Below the pieces are notes generated by a model, which saw only the letters and a list, made by a program, of their open reading frames with translations, was not told the DNA's origin and searched no databases. Positions 28,239 to 38,269 of a stretch of DNA of 64,000 nt are shown piece by piece. The first letter of the stretch is position 1. Every line of letters begins with the position of its first letter. Origin of the DNA: Hydrogenophaga sp. BPS33 (GTDB lineage: Bacteria; Pseudomonadota; Gammaproteobacteria; Burkholderiales; Burkholderiaceae_C); contig NZ_CP044549.1 in the NCBI RefSeq assembly GCF_009859475.1, positions 992,001 to 1,056,000 on the forward strand, written 5' to 3'. The translations under genes and the position numbers were made by a program.

Positions 28239-29534
28239 ATGAACATCTTTGAACAATTCGAATCCGAAGTGCGCGGCTACTGCCGCAGCTTCCCCACCGT
28301 CTTCAGCAGCGCCAAGGGCTCCTGGATGACCAACACGGCAGGAGAGCGCTACCTCGACTTCTTCGCCGGCGCGGGCGTGCTGAACTACGGCCACAACCCC
28401 GACAAGATCAAGCAAGCCTTGCTGGGCTATCTCATGCGCGACGGCATCACCCACACGCTGGACATGTACAGCCAGGCCAAGCAGCGCTTCATCGAGCGCT
28501 TCCACGAAGTCATCCTGCAGCCGCGCGGCTTGCACTACAAGTTCCAGTTCCCGGGACCGACCGGCACCAATGCGGTGGAGGCTGCGCTCAAGCTCGCGCG
28601 CAAGGTCACCGGGCGCGAGCAGGTGGTGGGCTTCACCAATGCCTTCCACGGCATGACGCTGGGCGCACTCGCCGTCACAGGCAACAGTTTCAAGCGCGCG
28701 GGCGCCGGCGTGCCGCTGGGTCACACCGCTTCCGTGCCGTTCGACGGCTACATGGGCCAGGACATCGATACCCTGAACTACTTCGAAGCCATGCTGCACG
28801 ACAACGGCAGCGGCATGGACACACCGGCGGCGGTGATCGTGGAGACGGTGCAGGCCGAGGGCGGTGTCAACGTGGCCAGCGTCGAGTGGCTGCGCCGCCT
28901 GCGCCAGATCACGCAAGCGCACGGCATCGTGCTGATCGTGGACGACATCCAGGTCGGGTGCGGGCGCACCGGCAGCTTCTTCAGTTTCGAGGAAGCCGGC
29001 ATCGTGCCGGACATCGTCACGCTGTCGAAATCGCTCTCGGGCTATGGCCTGCCGCTGGCGCTGGTGCTCATCAAGCCGGAACTCGACCAATGGGCGCCGG
29101 GTGAACACAACGGCACCTTCCGGGGCCATTGCCCTGCGTTCGTCACCGCCACCGCCGCGCTCACCTTCTGGGAAGACGGGCGGCTGCAGCAAGCGGTGGC
29201 CAAGAAAGAGCGCATGGTGCAGAAGCAACTGCAGAAGATGGTGGCGAAGCACGTGCCCGGCGCGCAGGTGCGGGGTCGCGGCCTGATCTGGGGTGTCGAG
29301 TTCGGCGATGCGGGCCTTGCCGCCCGCGTGTCCAAGGCGTGTTTCGAGCGCGGTCTCATCATCGAAACCGCGGGCATCGACGACCAGGTGCTCAAGCTCC
29401 TGCCGAGCCTGACCATCACCGAAGAAGAGTTGCAGCACGGGCTCGGCGTGATCGAGTCCAGCCTGGTGGCCGTGTTGACGGGCAAGGACGGCGCACCCAC
29501 GGGCGAAGCGCATGCCTTGGCGGAAGCCGCCTGA
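28239..29534 (+). CDS. ectB: Diaminobutyrate-2-oxoglutarate transaminase
   Basis: 431 residues, class III PLP-dependent aminotransferase, converting aspartate semialdehyde and glutamate to 2,4-diaminobutyrate. The ATG at 28239 follows AGAAGGAAGAG. PLP contacts are visible in GPTGTNAVEAALKLAR and IVDDIQVGCGRTG, with Lys264 in TLSKSLSG as the Schiff-base lysine. It is second in the ect operon, 90 bases after ectA. No dedicated aspartokinase gene (ask_ect) or asd is present, so the precursor comes from general metabolism. Confidence 0.96.
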   Translation: MNIFEQFESEVRGYCRSFPTVFSSAKGSWMTNTAGERYLDFFAGAGVLNYGHNPDKIKQALLGYLMRDGITHTLDMYSQAKQRFIERFHEVILQPRGLHYKFQFPGPTGTNAVEAALKLARKVTGREQVVGFTNAFHGMTLGALAVTGNSFKRAGAGVPLGHTASVPFDGYMGQDIDTLNYFEAMLHDNGSGMDTPAAVIVETVQAEGGVNVASVEWLRRLRQITQAHGIVLIVDDIQVGCGRTGSFFSFEEAGIVPDIVTLSKSLSGYGLPLALVLIKPELDQWAPGEHNGTFRGHCPAFVTATAALTFWEDGRLQQAVAKKERMVQKQLQKMVAKHVPGAQVRGRGLIWGVEFGDAGLAARVSKACFERGLIIETAGIDDQVLKLLPSLTITEEELQHGLGVIESSLVAVLTGKDGAPTGEAHALAEAA

Positions 29535-29576
29535 GCCCATCCAAGCCTCTTCACCACCGAACAAAGGAATCCCACC

Positions 29577-29966
<390 letters not shown>

Positions 29967-29979
29967 GGAGGGCACGCGC

Positions 29980-30915
29980 ATGATGAGCATGACCGGCATG
30001 GGCGCGGCCGCCCGACCCGTTCTCGCCCAGCCCCGCGAAGACGACCGCTACCCCTCGCGCTTCGGCGCACGGGGTCAGATCAAGAAGCGGCTCGACCCGG
30101 TGGTATGGGGCACGCCCGAACAAGGCAGCCTGAGCAACAGCCAACTGATGTTCTACGAGGACAACGGCTACCTCAACTTCGACCAGCTGCTCACGCCCGA
30201 CGAGGTGCTGACCTGCCTGGAAGAGCTGCAGCGCCTGCGCGCGAGCGAGGCGGTCAAGCGTGCCGACGAAGCGGTGGTCGAACCGGGCAGCCGCGAGTTG
30301 CGCTCGCTGTTTGCCGTGCACCAGAGCAGCGCCGTTCTCAAGTCGCTGTGCCAGCACCCCAAGCTGGTGGCCATCGCGCGCCAGTTGCTCGGCAGCGAGG
30401 TGTACATCCACCAGTCGCGCATCAACTACAAGGGCGGGTTTCGCGGCAAGGAGTTCTACTGGCATTCGGACTTCGAGACCTGGCACATGGAAGACGGCGT
30501 GCCCGCCATGCGCCTGTTGAGCTGTTCGATCGCGCTCACCGCGAACACACCGTACAACGGACCGCTGATGATCGTGCCGGGTTCGCACCAGCGCTACGTG
30601 AGCTGCGTGGGTGCGACACCCGAAGAGCACTACAAGGCCTCGCTCCAGCAACAGGAAGTGGGGGTACCCGACGACGCCAGCCTCACGCGCCTGGTGCAGG
30701 ACTTCGGTATCACGGCACCGACGGGCCTGGCCGGTTCGGTCACGTTCTTCGACTGCAATGTGATGCACGGTTCGAGCTCGAACATCACCCCGCTGGCGCG
30801 CAGCAACGTCTTCGTGGTCTACAACAGCGTGCACAACGCGCCGACCGATCCGTTCTGCGGGCTTCCCCCGCGTCCCAATTTCATTGCCGAGCGGCGGGAT
30901 TTCACGCCCGTTTGA
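29980..30915 (+). CDS. ectD: Ectoine 5-hydroxylase
   Basis: 311 residues, Fe(II)/2-oxoglutarate dioxygenase of the PhyH type. It converts ectoine to 5-hydroxyectoine with O2 and 2-oxoglutarate. The iron triad is visible: His162 and Asp164 in FYWHSDFETWH and His263 in VMHGSSSN. The EctD signature region around KGGFRGKEFYWHSDFETWH is intact, which separates it from other PhyH proteins. The start is inside MMSMTGMGAAARP; any of the three Met is possible, and GGAGG lies before the first. Confidence 0.96.
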   Translation: MMSMTGMGAAARPVLAQPREDDRYPSRFGARGQIKKRLDPVVWGTPEQGSLSNSQLMFYEDNGYLNFDQLLTPDEVLTCLEELQRLRASEAVKRADEAVVEPGSRELRSLFAVHQSSAVLKSLCQHPKLVAIARQLLGSEVYIHQSRINYKGGFRGKEFYWHSDFETWHMEDGVPAMRLLSCSIALTANTPYNGPLMIVPGSHQRYVSCVGATPEEHYKASLQQQEVGVPDDASLTRLVQDFGITAPTGLAGSVTFFDCNVMHGSSSNITPLARSNVFVVYNSVHNAPTDPFCGLPPRPNFIAERRDFTPV

Positions 30916-30948
30916 GCGCCATGGCGCGTGTATTCAAGGAGAACCTTC

Positions 30949-31806
30949 ATGAAAAAAACCTCTGTGTTGCGCCGAACGGCCCTTGGCCTGCTGGGTGCCG
31001 TGGTGTGGTCCACCGCCGGTCTGGCCAGTGCCCAGACCACGTTGGAAAGAATCCGGGAGCAAGGCTTCATCCGCGTGGGTTTCGCCAACGAGGCGCCCTT
31101 TGCGTTTGCCAATGCATCGGGCAAGCTCACGGGCGAGTCGCCCGCCGTGTTCGAGCATGTGATGAAACAACTCGGCGTCAAGGAGGTCGACGGCGTGCTG
31201 ACCGAGTGGGGCTCGTTGATTCCTGGCCTGAAGGCGGGCCGCTTTGACGCCATCGTGGCATCCATGTACATCACGCCCAAGCGCTGCGAGCAGATCGTCT
31301 TCGCCGAGCCCACCTATGGCGTGGGCGAGGCGCTGATCGTGAAGACCGGCAACCCCGATGGGCTGACGCGGTACAAGGATGCCGTGGCCAGCGGCAAGAA
31401 GGTCGCCTTCGTGGCCGGCACGGCCGAGATCGAGCACGGCAAGCTGGCGGGCATGAAACGGCAGCAGCAAATGGTGGTGCCCAACATCGCGGCCGCCGTG
31501 GCGGCCGTGAAGTCGGGCCGCGCGTCGGCCGCCGCCTTCACGTCGCTCACCGCCAAGGGGCTGGCCGACAAGGACGGTTCGATCGTCCGTGCCGAGCCCT
31601 TCACCTTCACCCACAACGGCAAGATCTACAAGGGCGAAGGCTCGTTCGGTTTCCGCCCGGACGACACCAGCCTGCGCGATGCGGTCAACGCCGAGCTGGC
31701 CAAGTTCATTGGCACGCCCGAGCACCTGGCCATGACCGCGGAGTTCGGGTTCGACAAATCCAACCTGCCGGAGAAGACCACCGCGCAACACTGCGCCGGT
31801 GAATGA
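30949..31806 (+). CDS. ehuB: Ectoine/hydroxyectoine ABC transporter substrate-binding protein, EhuB-like
   Basis: 285 residues from the ATG at 30949, after AAGGAG. A Sec signal (KKTSVLRRTALGLLGAVVWSTAGLASA) ends near residue 27. The mature part is a class II polar amino-acid-binding fold: LERIREQGFIRVGFANEAPFAF, then TEWGSLIPGLKAGRFDAIVASMYITPKRC. Direct linkage downstream of ectD, and the EhuBCDA gene order, indicate ectoine/hydroxyectoine as ligand. That ligand is an inference from context plus family likeness. Confidence 0.9.
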   Translation: MKKTSVLRRTALGLLGAVVWSTAGLASAQTTLERIREQGFIRVGFANEAPFAFANASGKLTGESPAVFEHVMKQLGVKEVDGVLTEWGSLIPGLKAGRFDAIVASMYITPKRCEQIVFAEPTYGVGEALIVKTGNPDGLTRYKDAVASGKKVAFVAGTAEIEHGKLAGMKRQQQMVVPNIAAAVAAVKSGRASAAAFTSLTAKGLADKDGSIVRAEPFTFTHNGKIYKGEGSFGFRPDDTSLRDAVNAELAKFIGTPEHLAMTAEFGFDKSNLPEKTTAQHCAGE

Positions 31807-32456
31807 TTGAACTGCTGCCCGAACTGCTGAAGGGTCTCCGGGTCACGGTGACCGTGGCGGCCGGTGGCGCGCTGCTGGCCAGCACGGTGGCGGTGCTGGC
31901 CGGCCTGGCCAAGCTGTATGGACCGAGGCCCGTGCGCGGGTTGGCGGTGGTGTATATCGAAACCTTTCGCGGCACCTCGGCACTCGTGCAGTTGTTCTGG
32001 CTGTTCTTCGTGCTGCCGCATTTCGGCATCACGCTGGAGCCGATGGCGGTGGGTATCGTGGCGCTGGGCCTGAACATCGGCGCCTATGGGGCCGAGGTGG
32101 TGCGCGGCGCGGTCCAGTCGATGCCGCGCGGCCAGTGGGAAGCCTGCACGGCGCTGAACTTCAGCCGCACCGAAGCCTTGCGCCACGTCATTCTTCCGCA
32201 GGCCTTCGTGGCCATGATTCCGCCCTGGGGCAATCTCTTGATCGAGTTGCTCAAGGCAACGTCGCTGGTGTCGCTCATCACCTTGTCGGACCTGAGCTTC
32301 AAGGCGCAGCAGATCAACCAGAACACCCTGCGCACGTTGGAAGTGTTTTCGCTGGTGCTGCTGCTCTACCTGGGGCTCTCCATGTTGATCACGCTGGGCG
32401 TGAGGACGCTGGAGAAGCACGCCGCGCGCGGTTTGCGCCGGGGGAGGGTGGCCTGA
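31803..32456 (+). CDS. ehuC: Ectoine/hydroxyectoine ABC transporter permease, EhuC-like
   Basis: 217 residues with four or five hydrophobic segments. The HisMQ-type permease loop (GAYGAEVVRGAVQSMPRGQWEACTALNFSRTEALRHVILPQA) contains the EAA motif that contacts the ATPase. The start overlaps the ehuB stop by four bases and the stop overlaps ehuD. With ehuD it forms the membrane channel of a polar amino-acid type importer. Confidence 0.9.
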   Translation: MIELLPELLKGLRVTVTVAAGGALLASTVAVLAGLAKLYGPRPVRGLAVVYIETFRGTSALVQLFWLFFVLPHFGITLEPMAVGIVALGLNIGAYGAEVVRGAVQSMPRGQWEACTALNFSRTEALRHVILPQAFVAMIPPWGNLLIELLKATSLVSLITLSDLSFKAQQINQNTLRTLEVFSLVLLLYLGLSMLITLGVRTLEKHAARGLRRGRVA

Positions 32457-33130
32457 TGGCACCGGTCTGGGACTGGGACTACGCCTGGGAAGTGCTGCCC
32501 ATCCTGGCCGAGGCCTCGGTGGTCACGGTCAAGGCCACGCTGCTGGGCTTTGCCCTGGCATTGGGGGTGGGCCTTGTGTTCGCCATCGGCCGCATGGCGG
32601 GGCCGAAGGCGCTGCGGCTGGCGGTAGGTGCCGTCGTCGAATTCGTGCGGTCCACGCCGCTGCTGATCCAGATCTTCTTTCTGTACTACGTGATGCCGGA
32701 GTTCGGCATCACGATGGATGCCATGCTCACGGGCGTGCTCGCGCTCGGCTTGCACTACGGCGCCTACTGTTCCGAGGTGTACCGCGCGGGCCTGGACAAC
32801 GTCTCCAAGGGCCAATGGGAAGCCTGCGTGGCGCTGAACCTCTCACCCTGGACCACCTTCAAGGACGTGATCCTGCCCCAGGCGATTCCGCCCGTGGTGC
32901 CCGCGCTGGGCAACTACCTGGTCGCGCTGTTCAAGGAGACACCCCTGTTGTCCGTGATCGCCTTGATGGAGCTGATGCAGACCGCCAAGATCCTCGGCTC
33001 CGAGAGCTTTCAATACACCGAGCCCATCACGCTGGTGGGCTTGTTCTTCCTCGCGTTCAGCCTCATCGCTGCCGCGCTGATCCGCCAACTGGAACAACAC
33101 CTGCAACGCCGCAGAAAGACCCGGTCATGA
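32456..33130 (+). CDS. ehuD: Ectoine/hydroxyectoine ABC transporter permease, EhuD-like
   Basis: 224 residues. The ATG at 32456 shares one base with the ehuC stop (TGATG). It has the same permease architecture as EhuC, with the EAA loop GAYCSEVYRAGLDNVSKGQWEACVALNL and DVILPQAIPPVVPALGNYL. The pair EhuC/EhuD is presumably heterodimeric. The stop overlaps the ATPase gene by four bases. Confidence 0.9.
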   Translation: MAPVWDWDYAWEVLPILAEASVVTVKATLLGFALALGVGLVFAIGRMAGPKALRLAVGAVVEFVRSTPLLIQIFFLYYVMPEFGITMDAMLTGVLALGLHYGAYCSEVYRAGLDNVSKGQWEACVALNLSPWTTFKDVILPQAIPPVVPALGNYLVALFKETPLLSVIALMELMQTAKILGSESFQYTEPITLVGLFFLAFSLIAAALIRQLEQHLQRRRKTRS

Positions 33131-33927
33131 ACCCCGTGCCGTCCTCCACTTCCGCCGTGCCCATGGTGCGGTTCGCCGCCGTGACCAAGCGCTACGGCGC
33201 GCTCACCGTGCTGGATCGGCTGGACCTGGACGTCGCTGCCCATGAGAAGGTCGCGATCATCGGCCCATCGGGCTCGGGCAAGACCACCGTGTTGCGCATG
33301 TTGATGACGCTGGAGACCATCGATGCGGGCGTGATCTGGATCGACGGCGAACCCCTCACCCACATGCCGCGCGGTCAGTCGCTGGTCCGTGCCGACGCCA
33401 CCCACCTGCGCCGCATGCGCGCCCAGGTGGGCATGGTGTTCCAGCAGTTCAACCTCTTTCCGCACATGACGGCGCTGAAGAACTGCATGCAGGCGCCCAT
33501 GACCGTGCTCAAGCTGAGCGCCGACGAGGCGCGCGAGCGCGCGGGCGAATTGCTGCGCATGGTGGGGTTGGGCGACAAGCTCGACCACTACCCGGCCCAG
33601 CTCTCGGGTGGCCAGCAGCAGCGCGTGGCGATTGCCCGTGCGCTGGCCATGCGACCGCGCGTGATGCTGTTCGACGAAGTCACCTCGGCGCTCGACCCGG
33701 AGCTCTGTGGCGAGGTGCTGGGCGTGATCCGCGAACTCGGCCAGGCGCACGATCTGACCATGCTGATGGTCACCCACCAGATGGGCTTTGCCAAGGAGTT
33801 CGCCGACCGCGTCTGCTTCTTTGACCAGGGGCGTATTGCCGAACAGGGACCGGCGGACGCGTTCTTCGAGAACCCGAAGCAGGAACGCACGAAGCAATTC
33901 CTGCGGGCGGTGATGGATGCGGTGTAA
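33127..33927 (+). CDS. ehuA: Ectoine/hydroxyectoine ABC transporter ATPase, EhuA-like
   Basis: 266 residues. Walker A GPSGSGKTT starts at residue 46; VGMVFQQFNLFPHMT is the Q-loop; LSGGQQQRVAIARAL is the signature; VMLFDEVTSALDPE is Walker B; VTHQ is the switch His. It is of the HisP/GlnQ class, matching the permeases. This is the last gene of the ect-ehu unit and converges on the SrkA-like gene 12 bases away, with no clear terminator between them. Confidence 0.92.
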   Translation: MNPVPSSTSAVPMVRFAAVTKRYGALTVLDRLDLDVAAHEKVAIIGPSGSGKTTVLRMLMTLETIDAGVIWIDGEPLTHMPRGQSLVRADATHLRRMRAQVGMVFQQFNLFPHMTALKNCMQAPMTVLKLSADEARERAGELLRMVGLGDKLDHYPAQLSGGQQQRVAIARALAMRPRVMLFDEVTSALDPELCGEVLGVIRELGQAHDLTMLMVTHQMGFAKEFADRVCFFDQGRIAEQGPADAFFENPKQERTKQFLRAVMDAV

Positions 33928-33938
33928 CGCAACTGGGG

Positions 33939-34997
33939 TCACGCCACGAGCGGCTCGCCCTGCATTTCCTCGATCTGCTCCACCAGCATGTCGACCTGGC
34001 CCTGCCAGTAGTCGCGGCTGCCGAACCAGGGGAAGTTGATCGGAAACGCGGGGTCGTCCCAGCGGCGCGCGATCCAGGCGCTGTAGTGGATCAGGCGCAG
34101 CGTGCGCAGCGGCTCGATCAGCGCCAGCTCGCGCCGGTCGAAGGGGCGGAACTGCTCGTAGCCGTCGACCAGCGCACCGAGTTGCTGCGTCTGCTGGCGG
34201 CGATCGCCCGACAGCAGCATCCACAGGTCCTGCACGGCCGGGCCGGTGCGCGCGTCGTCCAGGTCCACGAAATGCGGACCCGCGCCGGGCTGCCCCTCGG
34301 GTGTCCAGAGGATGTTGCCCGGGTGGCAATCGCCGTGCAGGCGGATGCACTGGATGCCGTCTTCCAGGTTCTGCGCCGCGGCACCGCTGCGCAACACCGG
34401 GTGCGCTTCGATCAGCGCCAGGGCTTCTTCGAGCGCCTCGGCCCAGGCGCTGCGCACCTCGGGCGCGATGGCATGGTGTTCCAGCAGCCAGTCGCGCGGC
34501 TCGTGCGCGAAGGCCGCCGCATCCAGCGCCGGCCTTGCAACGAAGGGCCGTGCCGCACCCACCGTGTGGATGCGCGCGAGAAACCGGCCGATCCATTCGA
34601 GCACCTCGAAGTTGTCCAGCTCAGGGCGGCGTCCGCCGCGGCGTGGGCTGACCGCGAAGGCGAAGCCGCCGAAGTGGTGCAGCGTTCGGCCTTGCACACG
34701 CAACGGCGGCACGGCCGGGATTTCCGCGGCGGCGAGTTCCTCGGCAAAGGCATGTTCTTCGGCGATCTGCGCATCGCTCCAACGCCCGGGGCGGTAGAAC
34801 TTGGCCACCACCTGGTCCACCCCGTCCAGGGGCGATTCGAGGTGGATCTGGTAGACGCGGTTCTCGAAGCTGTTGAGCGCGCTCATGCGCCCGTCGCCCC
34901 ACAGTCCGATGTGGCCGAGCGCATCCTGCACCACATCCGGGGTGAGGGCGCTGTAGGGATGGGTTGGGCGGGCGGTGTCGTCGGCGGGCAAAGTCAT
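33939..34997 (-). CDS. srkA: SrkA/YihE-type stress response Ser/Thr kinase
   Basis: 352 residues, protein-kinase-like fold of the YihE/RdoA type. ALNSFENRVYQIHLE (about 40-54) is the nucleotide-loop equivalent; the catalytic loop IRLHGDCHPGNILW (about 216-229) and the metal-binding HFVDLDDARTGPAVQDLWMLL follow. The C-terminal RLIHYSAWIARRWDDPAF is a strong SrkA signature. In E. coli, SrkA counters stress-induced death. It converges on ehuA; a link to osmotic stress is possible but unproven. Confidence 0.93.
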   Translation of the reverse strand: MTLPADDTARPTHPYSALTPDVVQDALGHIGLWGDGRMSALNSFENRVYQIHLESPLDGVDQVVAKFYRPGRWSDAQIAEEHAFAEELAAAEIPAVPPLRVQGRTLHHFGGFAFAVSPRRGGRRPELDNFEVLEWIGRFLARIHTVGAARPFVARPALDAAAFAHEPRDWLLEHHAIAPEVRSAWAEALEEALALIEAHPVLRSGAAAQNLEDGIQCIRLHGDCHPGNILWTPEGQPGAGPHFVDLDDARTGPAVQDLWMLLSGDRRQQTQQLGALVDGYEQFRPFDRRELALIEPLRTLRLIHYSAWIARRWDDPAFPINFPWFGSRDYWQGQVDMLVEQIEEMQGEPLVA

Positions 34998-35018
34998 GCG
35001 CGATTGTCGCCGTTGGCT

Positions 35019-35813
35019 TCACCCGGTTCGCAAGGCGGTCTGGATGGCCTTGGCGGCTTCGGCCACCCGGGGGCCCACGCGTTTTTCCAGCCGTGCCTTG
35101 CTCAATTGCTGTGAAGGTGCCGCGCAGGACAGCACGAAGATCTCCGAGCCGCTGGAGACGATGGGCACCGCGGCCGCGCTCAGCACGCCCCCGCGCACGC
35201 GGCGTGACACCACGAACCCCAGGCGCTTGTACTCGGCATGCACCCGCTCCACATCGGCGCGGTAGCTCGGCCAGTCCACCGAGGACACGCGCTGCAGCTC
35301 CTTCAGAATGGCCGCGCGCTCCCGGGTCGGCGAGGCGACCAGGTAGGCCAGGCCGAGCGAGGTCGTCTCCATGGCCAGCAGGTCGCCCACTTGCTTGTTG
35401 ATCGTGACGGAGCAGATCGGCGGGCGCACGATGTCCAGCAGCAGCATGCGCGAGTGCTCGCGGGTGGCGAGCAGCACGCTCACATCCAGTTCGTCGGCCA
35501 GTTGCTGCATGAACGGCGCGGAGACACGCTGGATGCCGTGCTTCTGCATGGTGATCGATCCCAGGTTGAGCACCCGGCCGCCCACGCGGTACTTGCGTTG
35601 CTTCTCGTCGAAGCGCAGGTAGCCCAGCTTCTCCAGTGTGCCGGTGAAGCGCGAGACGGTCGCCTTCGGCATGCCGGTGAGGTCCACGAGTTCCTGGTTG
35701 CCCAGCACGTCGGCATGCTCGAAGGCCGAGAGGATGGACAGGCCCTTGGCCAGCGAGGCCACGAAGTCGCGGTCGTGGGTGGGAATGGCGGCCATGTGCA
35801 GGGTGGGGGTCAT
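35019..35813 (-). CDS. IclR family transcriptional regulator
   Basis: 264 residues from the ATG at 35813, after AGGAA. Helix-turn-helix at about 18-80 (SLAKGLSILSAFEHADVLGNQELVDL, MPKATVSRFTGTLEKLGYL) and an IclR effector domain at about 95-260. It is divergent from the hydrolase/carotenoid-oxygenase operon that starts at 35930, across 116 bases, and is its likely controller. IclR proteins of Burkholderiales often sense aromatic or carboxylic acids; the ligand is not known here. Confidence 0.92.
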   Translation of the reverse strand: MTPTLHMAAIPTHDRDFVASLAKGLSILSAFEHADVLGNQELVDLTGMPKATVSRFTGTLEKLGYLRFDEKQRKYRVGGRVLNLGSITMQKHGIQRVSAPFMQQLADELDVSVLLATREHSRMLLLDIVRPPICSVTINKQVGDLLAMETTSLGLAYLVASPTRERAAILKELQRVSSVDWPSYRADVERVHAEYKRLGFVVSRRVRGGVLSAAAVPIVSSGSEIFVLSCAAPSQQLSKARLEKRVGPRVAEAAKAIQTALRTG

Positions 35814-35929
35814 GGGATGTTCCTGGCCAGGCAAAGGGGGCGCGAGAGGAAGTTTCGCAAGTTCCGGAATGCGGAACTGTGCCACATAGCCCTCGCCGCG
35901 GCGAGCCCCGCTGCCTAGAGTTGCACCGC

Positions 35930-36730
35930 ATGAACACATACCGATTTCCCGACTACGAGGTGGCCGGCGACGCCGATACCACAGTCTTCCTGCTGCACGG
36001 TGCGTACGGCAGCCGCGCCTACTTCCGCCCGCTCATCGAGACGCTGGTGCTGGCCGGCTACCGGGTGGTGGCCTGGGACGCGCCGGGCTATGGCATGAGC
36101 CCCTTGCCCGAAGGGGGCCTGTCCATCGAAGGCCTGGCCGAGGCCGCCGCGCGCCTGATCGAGCGCGAAGGCACGCGGGTCAATGTGGTGGTGGGCCACA
36201 GCATGGGCGGCATCGTCGCGCCGCTGGCCTCGCTGCTGGCGAAGGAGCGGGTGCACGGCATCGTGGTCTCGGCCACCGTGGCCACGTTCTCGCGCAAGAC
36301 GGCGCAGGACAAGGCCACGTTCGCCGAAGAGCGCATCGGTCCGATCCGCCGCGGGCTGCCGTTCAAGGAAGCAGCCTTGCCGGTCATCCGCGGCATGCTG
36401 GCGCCGACGTCCTGCGGGCCGCAGGTGGACCTGGTGGTCGACGTGGCCTCGGGCATGCGGGCGGAGACCTTTTGCGCCGCCATCGAAGCCATCGTCGGCT
36501 ACGACGGTGAAGAGAACCTGAAGGCCGTGAGCGTGCCCACGCTGCTGATCGCGGGCGCGCAGGACAAGGTCGGACGGCCCGACGGCATGCGCTCGTTGAC
36601 CGGCTTGATCCCACACGCGCGCTTTGTCTGCATCGACGGCGCCGCGCACTACGCCTTCGCCGAACAGGCCGATGCATTCAATGCTGCGCTGCTGGCGTTT
36701 CTCGCCGCGCTGCCAGCCCAGAGCGATTGA
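35930..36730 (+). CDS. Alpha/beta hydrolase
   Basis: 266 residues. LLHGAYGSRAYFRPLIETL gives the oxyanion HG region, VVGHSMGGIVAPLA the nucleophile Ser in GHSMG (about residue 90), and HYAFAEQ (about 243) the catalytic His; the Asp is probably in LIAGAQDKVG. The fold is that of carboxylesterases and C-C bond hydrolases. It is the first gene of the IclR-linked operon, 24 bases before the carotenoid-oxygenase gene. Substrate unknown. Confidence 0.87.
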   Translation: MNTYRFPDYEVAGDADTTVFLLHGAYGSRAYFRPLIETLVLAGYRVVAWDAPGYGMSPLPEGGLSIEGLAEAAARLIEREGTRVNVVVGHSMGGIVAPLASLLAKERVHGIVVSATVATFSRKTAQDKATFAEERIGPIRRGLPFKEAALPVIRGMLAPTSCGPQVDLVVDVASGMRAETFCAAIEAIVGYDGEENLKAVSVPTLLIAGAQDKVGRPDGMRSLTGLIPHARFVCIDGAAHYAFAEQADAFNAALLAFLAALPAQSD

Positions 36731-36754
36731 ACAGAACCGAGAGGAGCCACGATC

Positions 36755-38260
36755 ATGAGCACCGTCGTCAACACCGTCCACAGCACACTCAAGCCCACCG
36801 ACAACCCGTTTCTGAACGGCGCGTTCACGCCCAACTTCAACGAGCACGTCGCACACGCGGGCAGCCTGAAGGTCATCGGGGAGATTCCCCAGGACCTCGA
36901 TGGCATCTACATCCGCAACACGCACAACCAGGTGCACGAGCCCATGGGCGTGTACCACCCCTTCGATGGCGATGGCCTGCTGCATGCCATGCATTTCCAG
37001 AACGGCCAGGCCACCTACCGCAGCCGCTTCGTGCGCACCACCGGCTTTCTGGCGGAACAGGCGGCACAAGCGTCGCTGTGGACCGGCATCATGGAGCCCG
37101 ACAAGGGTGCGCGGCGCGGTTGGGGCGCGATGGGGTCGATGAAGGACAACGCGGGCACCGACATCATCTGCCACGCGGGCCGTTTGCTGGCCACAATGTC
37201 GCAAGGCAGCGAGCCCTGGCGCCTGGATCCGGTTTCGCTGGACACGCTGGGGCCCGATGCGAACTGGGCCCGGCACGTCATGCCGCACGGTATCGGATCG
37301 CACTACAAGGTCGACCCCGAGACCGGCGAGATGATGTTCTTCAACTACCCGGAAGTCTGGCCCTACATGCACTACGGCGTGGTGGACCGCGACAACCAGC
37401 TGGTGCACTACGTGCCGGTGGAGCTGCCCGGCGCGCGCTGGCCGCACGACCTGGGCATCACGAAGAACTACACCATCCTGCACGACACGCCGCAGTTCTT
37501 CGACCCCGAACTGTTGAAGAAAGGCGTGCGCAAGCTGGCGTTCCACCCCGAGGTGCCGGCGCGTTTCGGCGTCATCCCGCGCCGTGGCGCTGGGTCCGAG
37601 GTGCGGTGGTTCGAAGCCACGCCCTGCCACATCCTGCACCTGTCGAACTGCTACGAGGATGGCGAGGAGATCGTCATGGACGGCTGCATCATGCCCAAGC
37701 CCGTGATGCATCCCGTGGGCAAGACCGAGGGAGGCGATGTGTACGCCCGCATGAAGGCGCGTCTGGACAAGCACAACAACCCGACCATGATGCACCGCTG
37801 GCGCTTCAACCTGCGCACCGGGCAGACCACCGAGCAGTACCTGGACGACGAGATCACCGAGTTCCCCATCGTCAGCAACGACTACGTGGGCCGCCCCTAC
37901 CGCTACAGCTACAACATCCTGTACCAGCCGGGCGAGTGGCTCTTCTGCGGGCTGAAGAAGTTCGACCTGCAGACCGGCGCCACGCAGCGCTACGAGTACG
38001 GGCCTGGCCGCTACGGCAGCGAGCCGCAGATGGCGCGCCGCGTGGGCGCGAGCGGCGAGGACGATGGCTACCTGTTGGTCTACGTCACGGACATGGTGCA
38101 GGACCGCTCCGAAGCGCTGGTGTTCGACGCCACCGACATCGCGCGCGGCCCTCTGGCCACCGTGATCCTGCCCGAACGCATCTCGGCAGGCGTGCACGCC
38201 TGTTGGGTCGAAGGCGACCGCATTCGCGGTGAAAACCGCGACCGCCGCATGCTGCCCTGA
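36755..38260 (+). CDS. Carotenoid-cleavage / lignostilbene dioxygenase family protein
   Basis: 501 residues, seven-bladed propeller family (RPE65/CCO). GAGG lies before the ATG at 36755. The four iron-binding His are in the expected places: His183 (GIGSHYKVDPETGE), His231 (RWPHDLGITKNY), His295 (CHILHLSNCYED) and His481 (GVHACWVEGD). Such enzymes cleave a C=C bond with O2 in apocarotenoids or stilbenes. Soil relatives act on lignin-derived stilbenes, so an aromatic or isoprenoid substrate is possible. Neighbouring hydrolases could process the product. Confidence 0.9.
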   Translation: MSTVVNTVHSTLKPTDNPFLNGAFTPNFNEHVAHAGSLKVIGEIPQDLDGIYIRNTHNQVHEPMGVYHPFDGDGLLHAMHFQNGQATYRSRFVRTTGFLAEQAAQASLWTGIMEPDKGARRGWGAMGSMKDNAGTDIICHAGRLLATMSQGSEPWRLDPVSLDTLGPDANWARHVMPHGIGSHYKVDPETGEMMFFNYPEVWPYMHYGVVDRDNQLVHYVPVELPGARWPHDLGITKNYTILHDTPQFFDPELLKKGVRKLAFHPEVPARFGVIPRRGAGSEVRWFEATPCHILHLSNCYEDGEEIVMDGCIMPKPVMHPVGKTEGGDVYARMKARLDKHNNPTMMHRWRFNLRTGQTTEQYLDDEITEFPIVSNDYVGRPYRYSYNILYQPGEWLFCGLKKFDLQTGATQRYEYGPGRYGSEPQMARRVGASGEDDGYLLVYVTDMVQDRSEALVFDATDIARGPLATVILPERISAGVHACWVEGDRIRGENRDRRMLP

Positions 38261-38269
38261 GAAGACACC